Source: Acorus gramineus (Eukaryota; Streptophyta; Magnoliopsida; Acorales; Acoraceae). Taken from it: a DNA stretch of 64,000 nucleotides. Below, in pieces: positions 1-11,869 of the stretch. A program made the position numbers and the translations under genes. The stretch covers positions 620,001 through 684,000 of the forward strand of contig JAUJYN010000034.1 in NCBI GenBank assembly GCA_030737835.1, in the 5' to 3' direction. The notes under the pieces were generated by a model. The model had not been told where the DNA came from. It saw only the letters and a list, made by a program, of their open reading frames with translations, and made no database searches. Each line of letters starts with the position of its first letter. Position 1 is the stretch's first letter.

Positions 1-2372
1 TGGTTAGTGGCCATTGGTGGCCGGTGGGGGGTGGTAGGGTGGCTCGGGCAGGGAGGTTGGCTGTCTCGGGCAGGATGGCAGCACAGGCAGCAAGCAGCGC
101 AGCAGGCAGAGCAGCTGACAGGGGGCGCACGCGTGCGCGCGGACGTGCGCACGGGCGTGCGCTCGGGTGGAGCTGGAGGGCGTGCGGGGCGCGGGTGCTA
201 GGCGCTGGGCACCGTGCGGGAGCGTGCGCGCGGAGCACTGCGCAGAGGCGCAGGCGTGCTGTGCGCGCGTGGTGAGGTGAGGCCGGTGGTGCGCGCGGGG
301 TGCGCGCGGGGCAAAGCGATGGGGGCGCTGGGCGAGCGGTGGTGCGCGCGGGGTGCGTGCGGGGTGAGAAGCTGGGCACGGGGCGTGCGGTGTGCGCGCA
401 GGCTGCTGCGCTGGGGCGCAGTGAGCGCGCGGTGCACCCGGGGGGCACGGCAGCGTGTCCAGGCATGCGGGCAGGGGCCCGGCAGTGCGCTTGGGCTCGC
501 AGGCTGAGGCGCGGCGGTGCATCCGGGGGCGGGTGGCCGTTCGGATGGTTGCCGGGGGTGCGGGAATGAGTTGGGGTGCTCGGGCTTGCGTGCGTACGGG
601 CCGTATGTACGTTTGCCAGAGTGTTGTGTATTTTTAGAGTATTTTTGGTGTATTTGTGGATTTTACTCACCAAGTTGATTACCCTGTCTTGCAGATCTTG
701 ACGGACGGTCGCGCGACGACCCGATTACCGGTGAGTGGGACAATCCAACCCAGTTGGGAGGCGCTATATGCACTTGGGCGTATACCGTCCTCCCCTGGGG
801 CACCATAGATTAATATTAACCTGTTTAATATGTAATCCATGCAAGCATGATTGATATGTAGTATGCATGCTACCCTAGACTGAGTATGTTAGGGACTTGC
901 ACCCTTAGGTTGTGTAAGAGCCATGCATCTTGTCACCTTGTTATCATGCTAGGAAAGCCTCGGCCTATGTATGCGTCCTATTAGTTTAATTTGTTAAATT
1001 AAATGCAACTGGTAATATTATAGCATGCCTTAGGGAATATTAAGGGGCCTTGCGAGGTCAACATCGAGACCCGGGCTAGGGTACTCCGTGTTCCTTGTTT
1101 GGTTGTCGGGATGTCCTATATCGGGACCTCATGGTGCCCTCCCAAGGTTTCTTTTCCCATCTATATTAATGCATGTTCCCCGCATCTTGGTTATGCGCCC
1201 TGGAGGAATTCTGATGAATTCAAGTCACTAGAGTTGTAGAGATGTGTTGTCAGCGGATCTGAGTGGATCATATGCGTATGGTTAGGCTGTTCTGTTCCCT
1301 TCGTCGGATCCGTGTAGAGACTACCCCAGCGTTAGAAAGGCTGTCCCGTGGAGGGCTCCCATCAGTAGGCACCTCCTGATTTGGGACGGACTGTGCTGAA
1401 TGTGGGAGTGGCCAAGCAGCCTACGGAGTGGGGAGAGACTATCGGTGGACCAAGGGCGACCATCAGCCTAGTCAGTCCCAATATCCTATGTCACCTATTG
1501 AGGGGTGAGGGTGAGGGTGTATGGATGTGTATGGATGATTATCAGTCCCAATATCCTATGTCACCTATTGAGGGGTGAGGGTGAGGGTGTATGGATGTGT
1601 ATGGATGTTTATCAGGCTAATCAGTCCCAATATCCTATGTCACCTATTGAGGGGTGAGGGTGAGGGTGTATGGATGTGTATGGATGTTTATCAGGCTAAT
1701 AAGTCCCAATATCCTATGTCACCTATTGAGGGGTGAGGGTGTATGGATGTGTATGGATGTTTATCAGGCTAATAAGTCCCAATATCCTATGTCACCTATT
1801 GAGGGGTGAGGGTGAGGGTGTAGTGGTTCGGCGATGTAACGGACCACTGGATTTATGTTGTTTATGCCACTTTGAGGCTGGTTGCTGATTAATTGTGGTT
1901 AATATAAACTGTGATGCATGGGTTGCGCTATTCACTGAGCGTGTGGCTCACCCCTCACATAATTATTTTCTCCAGTGATTACTGAGGCGGACCTGAAGGA
2001 GGAGCTCCCTGAGCGACTGCACCAGTAGCGGAGTAGCGCTACGTCCCGCGAGTTTTTGAGGCCATCAGCATCCTTTTTATTGTATGTATATATTTCTGTG
2101 CTTGGGCACCCAGTTTGGATTGTATTTGGATGTATTGTGTATAGTGGTTCTCACATGACGTTTGATTATGTATCGAGTCTGTAGTATGTTTTTGGATTAC
2201 AGACTCCATCTTTTAGCTTCCGCTATCTGTGTATATATCATGTCAGCTTTGTCTTCATCTGTGTTGTCATTTTAGTTGCTGTTTAGAGTATTTTTATTGA
2301 TCTCCTATATAGACTGCTGATATCATGTATACACTTGCCGCGTCCCGGGGACGGCCGCCCTGGGGCTTGACA
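1..2372 (+). mobile_element. LTR A, Tekay/Del-like chromovirus LTR (5' part outside window)
   Basis: The 3' end, ...CCCTGGGGCTTGACA, matches the ends of the other long LTRs here. No primer site follows, so this is a 3' LTR or a solo LTR; its start lies left of the window. In order it holds a CpG-dense block (about 110-560), a 36-nt cassette at 695-730 flanked by TTGCAG and GTGAGT, a five-unit minisatellite (1472-1822), a CACTGAGC block (from 1933), a TCTCCAG acceptor-like site ending at 1975, and a near-perfect hairpin (arms 2175-2185 and 2196-2206). It abuts the Tat-type region, into which its element probably inserted. The target duplication cannot be checked because the left end is missing. 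Confidence 0.85.
1472..1822 (+). repeat. Minisatellite inside LTR A, five units of about 70-80 bp
   Basis: Each unit starts near AGTCCCAATATCCTATG, carries GAGGGGTGAGGGTGAGGG and ends in repeated TATGGATG. The same unit occurs once to about five times at the matching place in LTRs D, E, K and P, so it is a variable-number repeat private to this LTR family. Confidence 0.9.
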
Positions 2373-3500
2373 CCCTAAGGCCGGAGGAGAGGAACCTAGT
2401 AGATGGAACGAGTTTTCGCTCCTTCTTTCTGATAGATCCTTTCCATGTCCATCATCCTTATCTGGAGGCGTCGGTGGAGCGATGGGATCCGGAGAGCTGC
2501 TTCTTCGGTGAGGGAGACTTCTGCTGCTTCAGATGCTCTAGAGGTCCAGTCCTCTCCTCAGCTACGACTTCCTTCAGGCCAGGATGCTCCTCCTTCGGCC
2601 CAACCTCCCAGAGATGATGACACTCCGAGGTAAAGTCTTTTGTGTCCTTGTTTTGGTAGAAGAAATGTATATATATGCAAGGAATTCATGCTTTTCTTCT
2701 TTTCTTTTGGCTTAGGTGATTTGTATTGACAATGCACAGCTCTAGACATTGGAGTTGGAGCTTTTGGTGGACATATCTTTTCTCTTTGGTTTTAACTTAG
2801 GTTTTGTTTTTGTTTTATGAATAATTTATCCTTTCTTTTGGGTTTATAGATAGACATGGATGGTCTGGTTTTGTTTGAAAGTTTTGTTTGAATCAGTAAT
2901 CAGTGGGTGTATGTATGGAATGGTTTACGGTTTTGGCATGAATGTGTTAATGCGTGGATGGATTTGTGTATGGATGCCTGGGTTGGTAGATGTTTTTAGT
3001 TTTGGTTGTTGTTTGATTCATATTTATGCAGGTTTAGGGATTGTGTATGTGTATGGAATGTGTGTGTACAGGTTTTTGGAAATAAAGATTTTTGATAGGT
3101 CTTAAAAGGGTTGAAGAGTTGATTGAACTGAACTGACAGGAACAGGTGGGGCAGCAGGTGAGGTGCGGCTAGTTGTTTTTATCCGCCCTAGGACTGGTAG
3201 AATTTACCTATAGGGCAACGACCAATTGTTTTCAGCCGCCTAGTGGAAGGCGGCTAGTCGGGTTTAGCCGCCTCTTGCCTGGGACAATTTTCTGATTCTG
3301 CCATTTATTTTGCTGCTGCCAAAAGTCTTTGTGAGTGTTTGTTCATCCTTCAAAAAACTTGCGAAAACATTCTTTCCATGGACCAAGTGTTAAATCTGTC
3401 CGGATTGCGCCCCTGCACTGACTTTCGAGTCCTTCTCGTTCGAATTGTCAAGGGCTACAACCCATCTAAGGTAATAAAAAAGTAATGCGAGGAAAAGAGT
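2373..3500. other. Unassigned stretch between LTR A and the recognisable Tat coding region
   Basis: No long open frame is present. The first 250 bases hold a short plus-strand frame resembling a plant mobile domain (listed separately). From about 2630 to 3150 the DNA is T-rich and looks like intron or spacer. At 3165-3285 there is a cluster of short GC hairpins with GGCGGCTA/TAGCCGCC arms, like those in the Tat LTR at 9425-10090. That suggests, without proving, that the distal LTR of the Tat element is near here. Confidence 0.4.
2375..2617 (+). pseudogene. Possible plant mobile domain (PMD) remnant
   Basis: A plus-strand frame of about 80 codons, closed by TGA at 2615. At 2459-2508 it reads YLEASVERWDPESCFF, which resembles the LVERWxPETxTF core of the plant mobile domain. 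That domain is known in MAIN/MAIL-type host genes and has also been captured by Ty3/gypsy and Mutator elements. There is no start codon at a sensible place and nothing else of the domain is visible, so this is at best a fragment. The match was made by eye to a short motif and could be chance. Confidence 0.3.
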
Positions 3501-4286
3501 GCGAGAAACCGTGCTTGTTGTAAAAAAGGGAGGGGCTCCAAGTGATTCCAAGTGTGAGAATGAAAAGGAACCTCAAATGGGCAAGACTAGGGCAATTTCT
3601 TCTCAAGTGTGTGTGGATGGGCATGAAATGAGTGTAATAGGGGCAATTTTCCTTTGGTATGGGGAGTCAATTGTGATATTTTAAGGAAATTGAATGCCTA
3701 AATGTTTGGAAAAGGAAAATACAACCTTATGCATAAGTGTAAAAGACATAGGGGAGTATTTTAGTTTTTCAAAGGATCTTTTATGTGGGAGGGCAATGTT
3801 TTCAATTTCCCAAAGTAAAAAAAACCATTAAGTCTCTGAAGAAGGGTCCTTGTGGTCACTCATGTCCAAACCAGGATTGTATTTGAAAGGTGTTGTCTTC
3901 AGGTGTCAATTCCTCAAGTTCATGGTTCTCAAATGCTTGATCATATTATTCTAAACATGCTGGGAAATCCATGAATGCACCAAGATTTAAGTCAAGCAAG
4001 CTTCCTTTAGATAGGCAAGTATTTTTAAGTGAACTCATGTGAGTGTGTGCTATTGTAAACAAAGAAAAGCTTATCTTTGGTTGAGATTTTGCCTTTCCGA
4101 GCAGACATGGTTCAATTCCAACTCCATAGCAAGAAATAAAAGGGTTTCAACATCGCCTTTCCAAGCAGACATGGTTCAATCTCAAATGAGTGGTTCTGAT
4201 TTGAGATTATGTACAATTGTTTGTTCTAGGTCTATGTCATTCTCAGAATCTGATGAGTCAGAATGTGAGTCATCTGAGGCTACCAA

Positions 4287-6725
4287 TGTCACGCCCTAGG
4301 GCGGCCATCCCCGAAGCGTGGCAAATATATATAATATCAGCAGTCTATACAGGAGATCAATAAAATACTCTAAACAACATCAAAAATTACAACACAGACA
4401 AAAGTGTAGCTGACATAATATATACAAATAGCGGAAGCTTAAACGACTGAGTCTGTAATTCAAAGACATATTACAGACCTGATACATAATCAACTGTCCT
4501 GTGAGAGCCAATATACACAAACACATCCAAATACAATACATACAATCAAGAAGGGGATGCTGATGGCCTCTCACTCGTAGAACGTGACGCTGCTCCGCTA
4601 CTGCTGATGTGCCTCGGGGAGCTCCTCCTTCAGATCCGACTCAGATATAACTGGAGAAAAATATATGCAAGGGGTGAGCCACACGCTCAGTGAATAGCAC
4701 AACCCATGCATCACAATTCATATTAACCTCAAATAATTTATAGCCCCTAACACGGGAGCAACTACACATTCTAGTGGGTCATTTCATCGCCAACCCACCT
4801 CCCCCCCTCAGCCTCACCCTTTCCAGGGGTGTGACATGGGCCCCTTGGGGCATACTAGACCGCTCTCCACCCCTGGTCCACCCGATAGCCTCTCCCACCC
4901 TTGTAGCCTCCACCTGGTATACTCCCACTATCAGTACTGTCCGACGCATCGGAGGTACCTACGGACGGGAGCCCTCTGTCAGGTCAGCCAACGCCGGGGA
5001 GTCCCTACATCAGATCCAACCAAAAGGAGAAGACAGCCTACTCACACGGATACAATCCTCTTGGATCCGTCGACACCGATTTGTAATGCTAATAATGTCA
5101 TGAATTCCCAAGAATTCCCCCAGGGCGCATAACTAAGATGCGGGGAAACATATATTATAACAACAAGGTTATAACATTCTCTAAGGCATGCTTGTAACTA
5201 TATGCTCTCATTTTTATTTAATTAGATTAAACTAGATGGGAAACATACATAGTTCGGGGCATGGTGTCTAGGCATGCATAGGCCTCTTTACATGATATAA
5301 GGGTGCATATCCCTAGCATACAAAGTCTAAGGTGGCATGGATACAACATATTAATCCTGCATGCATAGTTTTACATCTATTACAAGTTAATAAACAATTA
5401 TGGTGCCCCAGGGGAGGGCAATGCACGCCTACGTGCATCGAACGCCTCCCTACTGGGTTGGATTGTCCCACTCACCGAAACCCGGGTCGTCGCGTGACCG
5501 TTCGTCAACATCTGCAAGACAGGGGCATTCAATATGGTGAGTAAACTACACAAATACATAAGAAATTTACTAGAAATACCCAACACTCGGACAAGCATGC
5601 ATACGGGCCCGCACGCACGCGAGCACGCGCGTACGAACGCGAGTCCGAGTGCCCCGAAACCCTCCCGAACCCTCAGGCAGCCATACGCATGGCCCCCCGC
5701 ACGCGCACGCACGAATGCGCATGCCCGCACGCGCCCCTGCCAGCGCTTACCCGCGCGCACTGCGCGCCCAGCCAGCGCGTAACCGCGCGCATTGCGCGCC
5801 CGCGCAGCACCCCGCGCGTCTGCGCGTACGCGCTCGCGCCCGCCAGCGCACCAGTATGTGCGCGCCAGCGCCTAGCCCCTTCCACCCCTCCTCAGCCCTC
5901 CCACACCCCCCTAACACCCATGCATAGCATGCACAACCATTTATATACCCTAATCAAACATCAAAACAAGCATAGGGAGGAGAAGGACTTACCCAAAGAG
6001 AGGAAGAACAAGGGAGGGGACTCGGGTGCCCTTCGCGCACCAAATCGCCACCACCACCTCAGCCACTCACAGCCCTAATAATGGCTGAAAACAGGGGGGA
6101 AGGGAAGCCATGAGAGGAGGTAAACAAAGGGGAAGACTAAACAAAGACCATGGAGAGGTAGATCGGAACCCTACCTTTCTTTTTCCCTTCAATGGCTTTC
6201 TATATCAACTCCTCCTACTACCTCTAATGGAGCAAATAAAGGGAAGGGAGAGATGGATTTTTTTGATTTTGTGTGTGTGAGAGAAGATGAGAAGAGGAAA
6301 GAAGAAGGGGGACGCCCATGTTAGGGCACACACACACACACACTCACACACACTTAGGGCACTTTTTGGTGTTTGACTTTGAGTCAACCCAACCACACAA
6401 ACAAACAAAACCATTTGACCAAGTCAATGGTCAAAATTGACTTGGTCAAAGTCATCTTTGACATTCCCACTTGGTCAAAACCCGGATACGATTCGGAACT
6501 GCCAAATTCTGAACGTTACCGGAATTCGATGAAATTTTTTAGAGTGGTTTGAAATGGCACCAGGACACATAATGTGCAGTTAGATTTTCAATCGGAGTTC
6601 TCAAGCTCATGATGATAATTAAAAGTCTAAAATTTTAGCGGTTCCGATCGTAAAAAGAAAAAGTTAAAAAACTGCCAGAATGTTCCAAAGGTGACCGGAA
6701 GGCTAAAAGTGACGCATATATAACA
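4287..6725 (-). mobile_element. LTR B, solo LTR with ACCAA target duplication
   Basis: Begins TGTCACGCCC and ends ATATATAACA, so it is a minus-strand copy of the TGTTATATATG...GGGCGTGACA LTR, 2439 bp long. ACCAA lies on both sides (4282-4286 and 6726-6730), showing a complete solo LTR left by recombination between the two LTRs of an inserted element. It holds the 36-nt cassette (5476-5511), donor-like GTAAG on the minus strand at 5988-5992, a CpG-dense block (about 5600-5870), a CACACA tract near 6330, and a hairpin with arms 4451-4459 and 4470-4478. It interrupts the minus-strand Tat coding region. Confidence 0.95.
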
Positions 6726-6730
6726 ACCAA

Positions 6731-8636
6731 GGCAGGTTTGACAGGCATCAGTATGATTTGATTTTGAACAGGTAAAGATAATGGGTTTTTAGATTCAATT
6801 GGTTGTAAGGCTTGGTTGATGGATTCAGGTTGTATTGGAGTAGGGTAAAAGAGTTCTGATAGTTCTCCATCCAAAAACTCTTCATCATCGTTAGAGTCCT
6901 GCTTGGGACATTCTGTAGATTCAATCATCTCAGGAGCTGGAGACTCATAAGTTGATGGGGGAGGAATAGCGGTGTATTTTCTTTGTGGCACTTGTTGGGG
7001 AACAAAGGCTTGCATCCTCGGTGGAGCTAAGGGATAGGTAGAAAGAACTCTTGCCCTAATGTAATTGGTCTGACTAGGTTGTTCCTAAGCAAAATGATTT
7101 AATGGTCGGATGGGACCTCCCTTCATGGGATTAACTAGGATGGGCTCAGGTATTTGTTCTGTGTATAGGGGGAGGGGCTTGATAGGGTTTGGGTGCATTG
7201 GGGAAGGTGGTGGAAGGATTAAACCACCTGGAATGATTCTAGGTAATTCTTCCTGATTCGTGGCTCCTATTGTGTAGGCGTTTAGGTTTTCCTGGTTCTT
7301 CCATCAGGGCTTGTATAATAGGTTCTAGCTTTCGTTGTTCAATATTTTTTTACAGGATCTATATGTATTGGGATTTCGTTTATAGGGTTTTGGACTATGG
7401 GATTATGGGTTAAAGGGCTTTTTTGTAATGGCACGGAAGCGAGTACCCATCGAGGAAAAAAGGTCTTTGGATAAGTAGCTTGCCAAGGCTGCACATATAC
7501 GGATGAACCGGGTGTATACTGTCTTGGAGCTGGTCTTCGATCAGGGACTCACGCTCCGTTCGAGTAGAGTGCCAAGACTTGTGGTATAATCCCCTCTACC
7601 GTGGGGATGTGAGCCTTTCTCGGCGGTTGTCCAACCCTGTGGCTTATAGGTGGGGACTGGGTTTGGAATACTGGGGCTGCACAACGGGAAATCTTGTGGT
7701 GTCCGTCAATGAAAAGCTGGTACATGGTGCAGTCTCATTACAAAAGACTCGTACGGAGTTGTGGACTCAGGCTTTGCAACATCATGTCAATTTCATGACA
7801 TTCCGTTAATTGTATGCCAGTTCGGTGGACGAGGGTGCACCACCTGGACACGTATTGCTCAAATTCCTCCCTAGGCCTCATTCTTTCCATGGTTAGGTCT
7901 GAAATAGAGGGAGTCCTAATCCTCTGATAACCGTAGCGGCCTAGAAACTTCTCGTTTACACTTGAGAAGTTCGACAAATGATCTACAGGGAGGGTGGAGA
8001 ACCATTGTAGTGCTTCTCCTTCCAATGATTTTTGGAAGAGGAATACTAGCAGAGGTTGGTTATCTAGAAACCATCGGGTGTCTAGATAAAAGGCGGTCAA
8101 ATGAATGTCTAGGTCACCACGACTGTTGTACCAGTGAAATTTCAGGATTTTAAATCCCTCTGGTAGGTGGACTGACGGGATCTGTCTAAAATTATGCAGA
8201 GACATGTGTTTGGGGGCAGAAGGGCCAGTCTCAGAGAGGATTCTCCGGATGGTTTCATTCAACGTTTCTCCCCTGGGAGGGCTGTTTAGTGATCCCGGGT
8301 TGGAGGTAGCCTGGTAAGGGCTTGGGGTAGAAACAGTTGGGAATATTGGATTCGCGGTGGAAGGTGGGGCAAAGGAAAAGAGGCTTGGACTCGGATTTTC
8401 TGAGAAGCCGGGTGTTGGTAGTGTATTAGGGTGGGGCAAGCCTTGGGGAACTTAACAGGAGTTTCCTGCTTCAAGGTTTTGGCCTGGTGATAGTTGGTGA
8501 GGTCATTGAACATGTCCTCGACCGACGGGTATCCTAGGGCAGCCATCCTCTCCTCTAGGTGGCTGAGGAATTGAGCGGTTTGGTCTCCCTGGTTGTCTGT
8601 CTCCTCTACTATCTTTTCATGGGTATAGGCCTCCAT
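6731..8636 (-). pseudogene. Gag region of the Tat-type element
   Basis: Minus-strand frames carry a gag capsid: an N-terminal part (8636 leftward) with FLSHLEERMAALGYPS, then GDLDIHLTAFYLD, LVFLFQKSLEGEALQWF and MMLQSLSPQLR between about 8150 and 7740. This layout matches the retrotransposon gag family of Tat elements. A proline- and acid-rich stretch follows at 7015-6731. Gag forms the particle that packages the element's RNA. The reading frame is broken in several places. Acidic minus-strand coding of the same type resumes left of solo LTR B (about 4100-4286). No protease, reverse transcriptase or integrase motif was recognised. Confidence 0.7.
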
Positions 8637-8692
8637 TGTGTGAATATAGAAAAGCCTAGATGTGAATGAATGCAGATCAAAGCAGTAAATAA

Positions 8693-8842
8693 AGCGGTAA
8701 AGGGGTGCGCAGTTGTGTGCGGCTTAAAGCAGTAAAGGGTGCGCAGTTGTGTGCGGCTTAAAGCAGTAAAGGGGTGCGCAGTTGTGTGCAGCTTAAAGCA
8801 GTAAAGGGGTACGCAGCTGTGTGAGGCTTAAAGCGGTAAAGG
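8693..8842 (-). repeat. Tandem repeat, four units of about 35 bp
   Basis: Each unit reads about GCAGTAAAGGGGTGCGCAG followed by TTGTGTGCGGCTTAAA on the plus strand. The array lies between the Tat primer site and its gag start, so it is in the element's untranslated leader. Confidence 0.9.
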
Positions 8843-8978
8843 ATGTTGTTATGTAAAGTAGAGGAGGATCAGACTTGAGGGGTGAGGAAATTCTCAGTTT
8901 TTCCTAGAGAGATGATGGCATTCTAGTCAGGTTATTGGGAAAGAAGAGGATTACCTTTTGTTGTCTTTCACGAGGGAT

Positions 8979-8996
8979 GTCCCACCGTGATCGCCA
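8979..8996 (-). promoter_or_regulatory. Primer binding site of the Tat-type element
   Basis: On the minus strand, TGGCGATCACGGTGGGAC begins at 8996. Starting with TGG, it would pair with a tRNA 3' end ending in ...GATCGCCA, possibly an arginine tRNA as used by some Tat/Ogre elements. Assigned from position next to the LTR and upstream of gag. The tRNA identity is a guess. Confidence 0.5.
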
Positions 8997-10242
8997 GACT
9001 ATCGGTATTGGATTTTGGGAAAAGGAAAGAAAGGGGAATGAAAGGGTAGGGGCCCCCTCTTCCTTCCTCTTCGGCTCCTCCGGTAGTTTTGGTGCATGTG
9101 TGGGGGTTCTTCGGAGGTTCGGATCCATAGAGTTGCGCCTTGGCAGGCTCGGTCGGATCGTCTCTCGGAAGGGGTGGGTGGGTGGTTGTTCGTTCTTGGC
9201 TAATGCGACCGACGGGTCCTCAGGAGGATTCAGGGGTGGTTGTGATCGCCACCTGCTTTTTCTCAAAAAGCTAGAAAAGTTGGGGCGAATTTGATCGCCT
9301 TCGTGGGGAGTTTGTGGGGTCTCTGCTCTGAGACAAAGATATGCCGTACACAGAGGTCAAGACAGAGATCCTCTTCTGCTTCGGGAACTTGACTAAAAGA
9401 GAATTGGGACTTGAGGTGGGCTAGGGAAGGGCCGGCTAGTTGGGCTTAGCGGCCTGGTGGGGGGGTCGCTATTTGTGGGTAGCCGCCTAGTGTCTGCTTC
9501 AAGTTGGGCAGAACCTAGGTAGGGTATCATTTGGGTGCTTGGCAGAGGTTAAGCTAGGTTTAACCTGGGTTTTGGAGAGTGATTTGGTATAGGAAATGGA
9601 TTTCTCTCTCACTTTTCTCTCAACGGTTTGAGGTGGTGGTGTTGCTTGATGGTTGGGAGTGTGGGCGGTTGGGTGTTTTTGATGGGTATTGAATGTGTAT
9701 TGATTATGGAAATTGATGATGGTTGCCCCCCTATTTATAGTAAAAAAGGGGTATGGGAATGTCCACTGGACAATAGAAAAATGGGTAATAAGGTGTTTGA
9801 TTTGACCTCCCCTTAGATCTTTTGTTCTGATAGTGTTCAGGTGAGGGACGGCTGCTCTCAGGTAGCCGCCCCTATCATAACCTGCCATATGTCCCATCTC
9901 TGACAAGCGGTGGCTTGGGTCGGTTACTAAGGATGCACCGGCTGAGATGGGGCGGCTAGAAGGGACAATCCACCGCAATCATGCTTGCTTTATGTGCCAT
10001 CCTGGAAGGCGGTTTGGGGTCAGTCAGGGGGGCAGCTAGTTGAAACTAGCCACCTGGTATGGGGTGGCTACTCTCAAGTAGTCGCCCCTGTCCAGGCTCT
10101 TAGATATTTCTAAGTGTTGGACTAGGGTTTTTGGTTTCGGTTTCTGAGAGAGTTTTCTATTTGGATGTCCAAACGTGGTTGTTTCCAATATTAGTTGAAG
10201 TAAATTTCATTTCTTTGGACGGTCAAAATTATGGTATCTACA
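8997..10242 (-). mobile_element. Proximal (5') LTR of the Tat-type element
   Basis: Runs leftward from TGTAGATACC (10242) to the primer site, about 1.25 kb; the inner boundary is uncertain by about 15 bp. It carries several short GC hairpins (around 9425-9490, 9845-9960 and 10003-10090) with arms related to GGCGGCTA/TAGCCGCC. It interrupts LTR C of element X. Confidence 0.65.
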
Positions 10243-11123
10243 ACCCTGGAGGGAATTAATGAGAATTTGTTAGCCCTTTTTCGATGTCTAAATTACCGAT
10301 GACGATGGATCCATGAGGATCATATTCGTGAATGTCGAGTGTTCTCCCCTTCGTTAGCTCCTTGTTGAAGCTACCCAGCTTTATAGCTGTCCTGCAAGGT
10401 GCTCCTAGACACTACTAATGACGCTTGTTGGTGCGCCCATATGGTAGAGGTAACGGTCATAAGAGGCCACCAAGTAGAGGCTACCCGGGAGAGGGCTACC
10501 GGATGACGAATGGTGAAGAGCGGTCGACTTTCTCCCAATACTCCTATGTCACCCGGTGAGGGTGTAGTGGGCTCGGGTTGTTACACGACCCACTAGCTTA
10601 TGTAGTTGCTTCCATCTGTTGGGACCATAATTCCTTTGAATGTTAATATGAGTTGTGTTGCATGAATTGTACCATTCACTGAGCAGGTGGCTCACCCCTC
10701 GCAATTGTTTTCCTCTAGTTGGCCTTGAGCCGGATCTGAAGGAGGAGCTCCCTTAGGCACAGTACCAGAGGCAGTGCAGCGTTTTGTTTTGGGTCTTGCG
10801 GGCGAGAGGCCATCAACATCCCCCTTTTTCCTTGTATGTATTGATATTCGTGCTTGTGCACAGTAGTATGTGTGTGGATGTCATTTGTTATATGTATTTG
10901 CTCTCACAAGATAGTTGATTATGTAAATCTGGTCTGTAATATGTTTTGGATTACAGACTTAGTCGTTTAGCTTCCGCTATATGTATATATTTATATTATG
11001 TCATCTTTCACTTGAAATTGCGTTGTTGCCTTGGATGTTGTGTAGGGGATTATTGATCTCATTTTAGATAGCTGATATTTTATATTTGCCACGTCTCGGA
11101 GGCAGCCGCCTTGGGGCGTGACA
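10243..11123 (+). mobile_element. LTR C, 5' LTR of element X (3' part)
   Basis: Ends TTGGGGCGTGACA directly before AAAGT and the primer site, so it is a 5' LTR. It contains the hairpin GTCTGTAAT/ATTACAGAC with 9-bp arms at 10932-10940 and 10950-10958. Its closest relative in the window is LTR L, not the nearer LTR E. The first part is missing on this side because the Tat-type element inserted at 10242/10243. Confidence 0.85.
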
Positions 11124-11128
11124 AAAGT

Positions 11129-11140
11129 TGGTATCAGAGC
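11129..11140 (+). promoter_or_regulatory. Primer binding site of element X
   Basis: TGGTATCAGAGC, complementary to the 3' end of plant initiator methionine tRNA, five bases after the end of LTR C. It primes minus-strand DNA synthesis. Confidence 0.95.
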
Positions 11141-11235
11141 CTGGTCCTGTGAGAGCCAAGTGTTGTCTTAGAAATGAGTCTTAGGATTTCTATATGAGTA
11201 TTCTAATCCTAGTGTCTGTTTCTTAGGTTGCTGAT

Positions 11236-11853
11236 ATGTCTCCTCACAAACGGATACATGGACACGGTCTGCCTCAGTCCCCGGAGGTTTCTGAACCTGC
11301 AGGTGGTGAGGTATCAGTTGGAGAGTCCTCGGCTATTGGGCTAGGACCTGCACAGGAGCCTCCTGCATGGGAGCGTGCTTTCGCTCATAAAGCAGATCTT
11401 CTGGAGACTCAAACTAGGGCACTGGAGGCCCAGACTAGAGCATTGGCTGAGCAGACGCGAGAGATCCAAGAGCTGTGGGCAACCTGCGAGGCGGTCCCGC
11501 AGGTACCTTTTGTAGCAGATCCACTAGTGATTCTAGAGGTGCCCCCTATACCGGTGGGGATTCCTATGGAGGGAGTCCAGGGACCCTTGGAGAGGGAGGA
11601 GGAGCACGAGGCTGCAGCGCGCGTGCATCAGGCCGGCCTCACTGCCTTTTTGAAGCTTCACCCTCCTGAGTTCCATGGTTTGTTGGCTGACCCCCTTGCC
11701 CCCAAGCGTTGGCTGATGGAGATAGACAAGATCTTCTCCACCAAGCACTGCACCGACCGCCAGCGTGTCACGTTGGCCACGTTCATGTTGAAGGGTAACG
11801 CCGCCGACTGGTGGGCCACCCGATCTGTGGACATCCCCGAGGGTGTGGGGTGA
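11236..11853 (+). pseudogene. Gag N-terminal part of element X
   Basis: The ATG at 11236 lies about 95 bp after the primer site, the same spacing as in element I-J (30242). The frame carries a coiled-coil-like stretch (residues about 55-80, repeated [14 protein letters not shown]), then the capsid region [10 protein letters not shown] and KRWLMEIDKIF, and DWWATRS near the end. It matches the first quarter of the I-J polyprotein closely. Gag would form the retrotransposon particle. Downstream it passes into coding that belongs to element Y, so this reading frame is a chimera and broken. Confidence 0.8.
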
Positions 11854-11869
11854 CTTTTATGGACCCGTT

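Larger units (their letters stand above)
2373..10242 (-). mobile_element. Tat-lineage Ty3/gypsy element, minus strand, broken
   Basis: Read on the minus strand, the right end begins TGTAGATACCATAATTTTGA (up to 10242), an LTR start typical of Tat-type elements. A TGG-starting primer site lies at 8996, a tandem repeat at about 8693-8842, and gag-like coding from 8636 leftward. Solo LTR B splits it. The distal LTR is not clearly seen and the left limit is uncertain. The right end sits inside LTR C: sequence from 10243 is collinear with 54786 onward in LTR L. The element therefore inserted into the 5' LTR of X after X was in place. It is broken in several places and only gag-side coding is recognisable. 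Confidence 0.7.

Noticed and set aside
3362-3480. Short plus-strand frame starting ATGGACCAAGTG followed by a GTAATA donor-like site, suggesting a host exon
   Set aside because: No recognisable domain, no neighbouring exon with matching phase that I could support, and surrounded by retrotransposon DNA.
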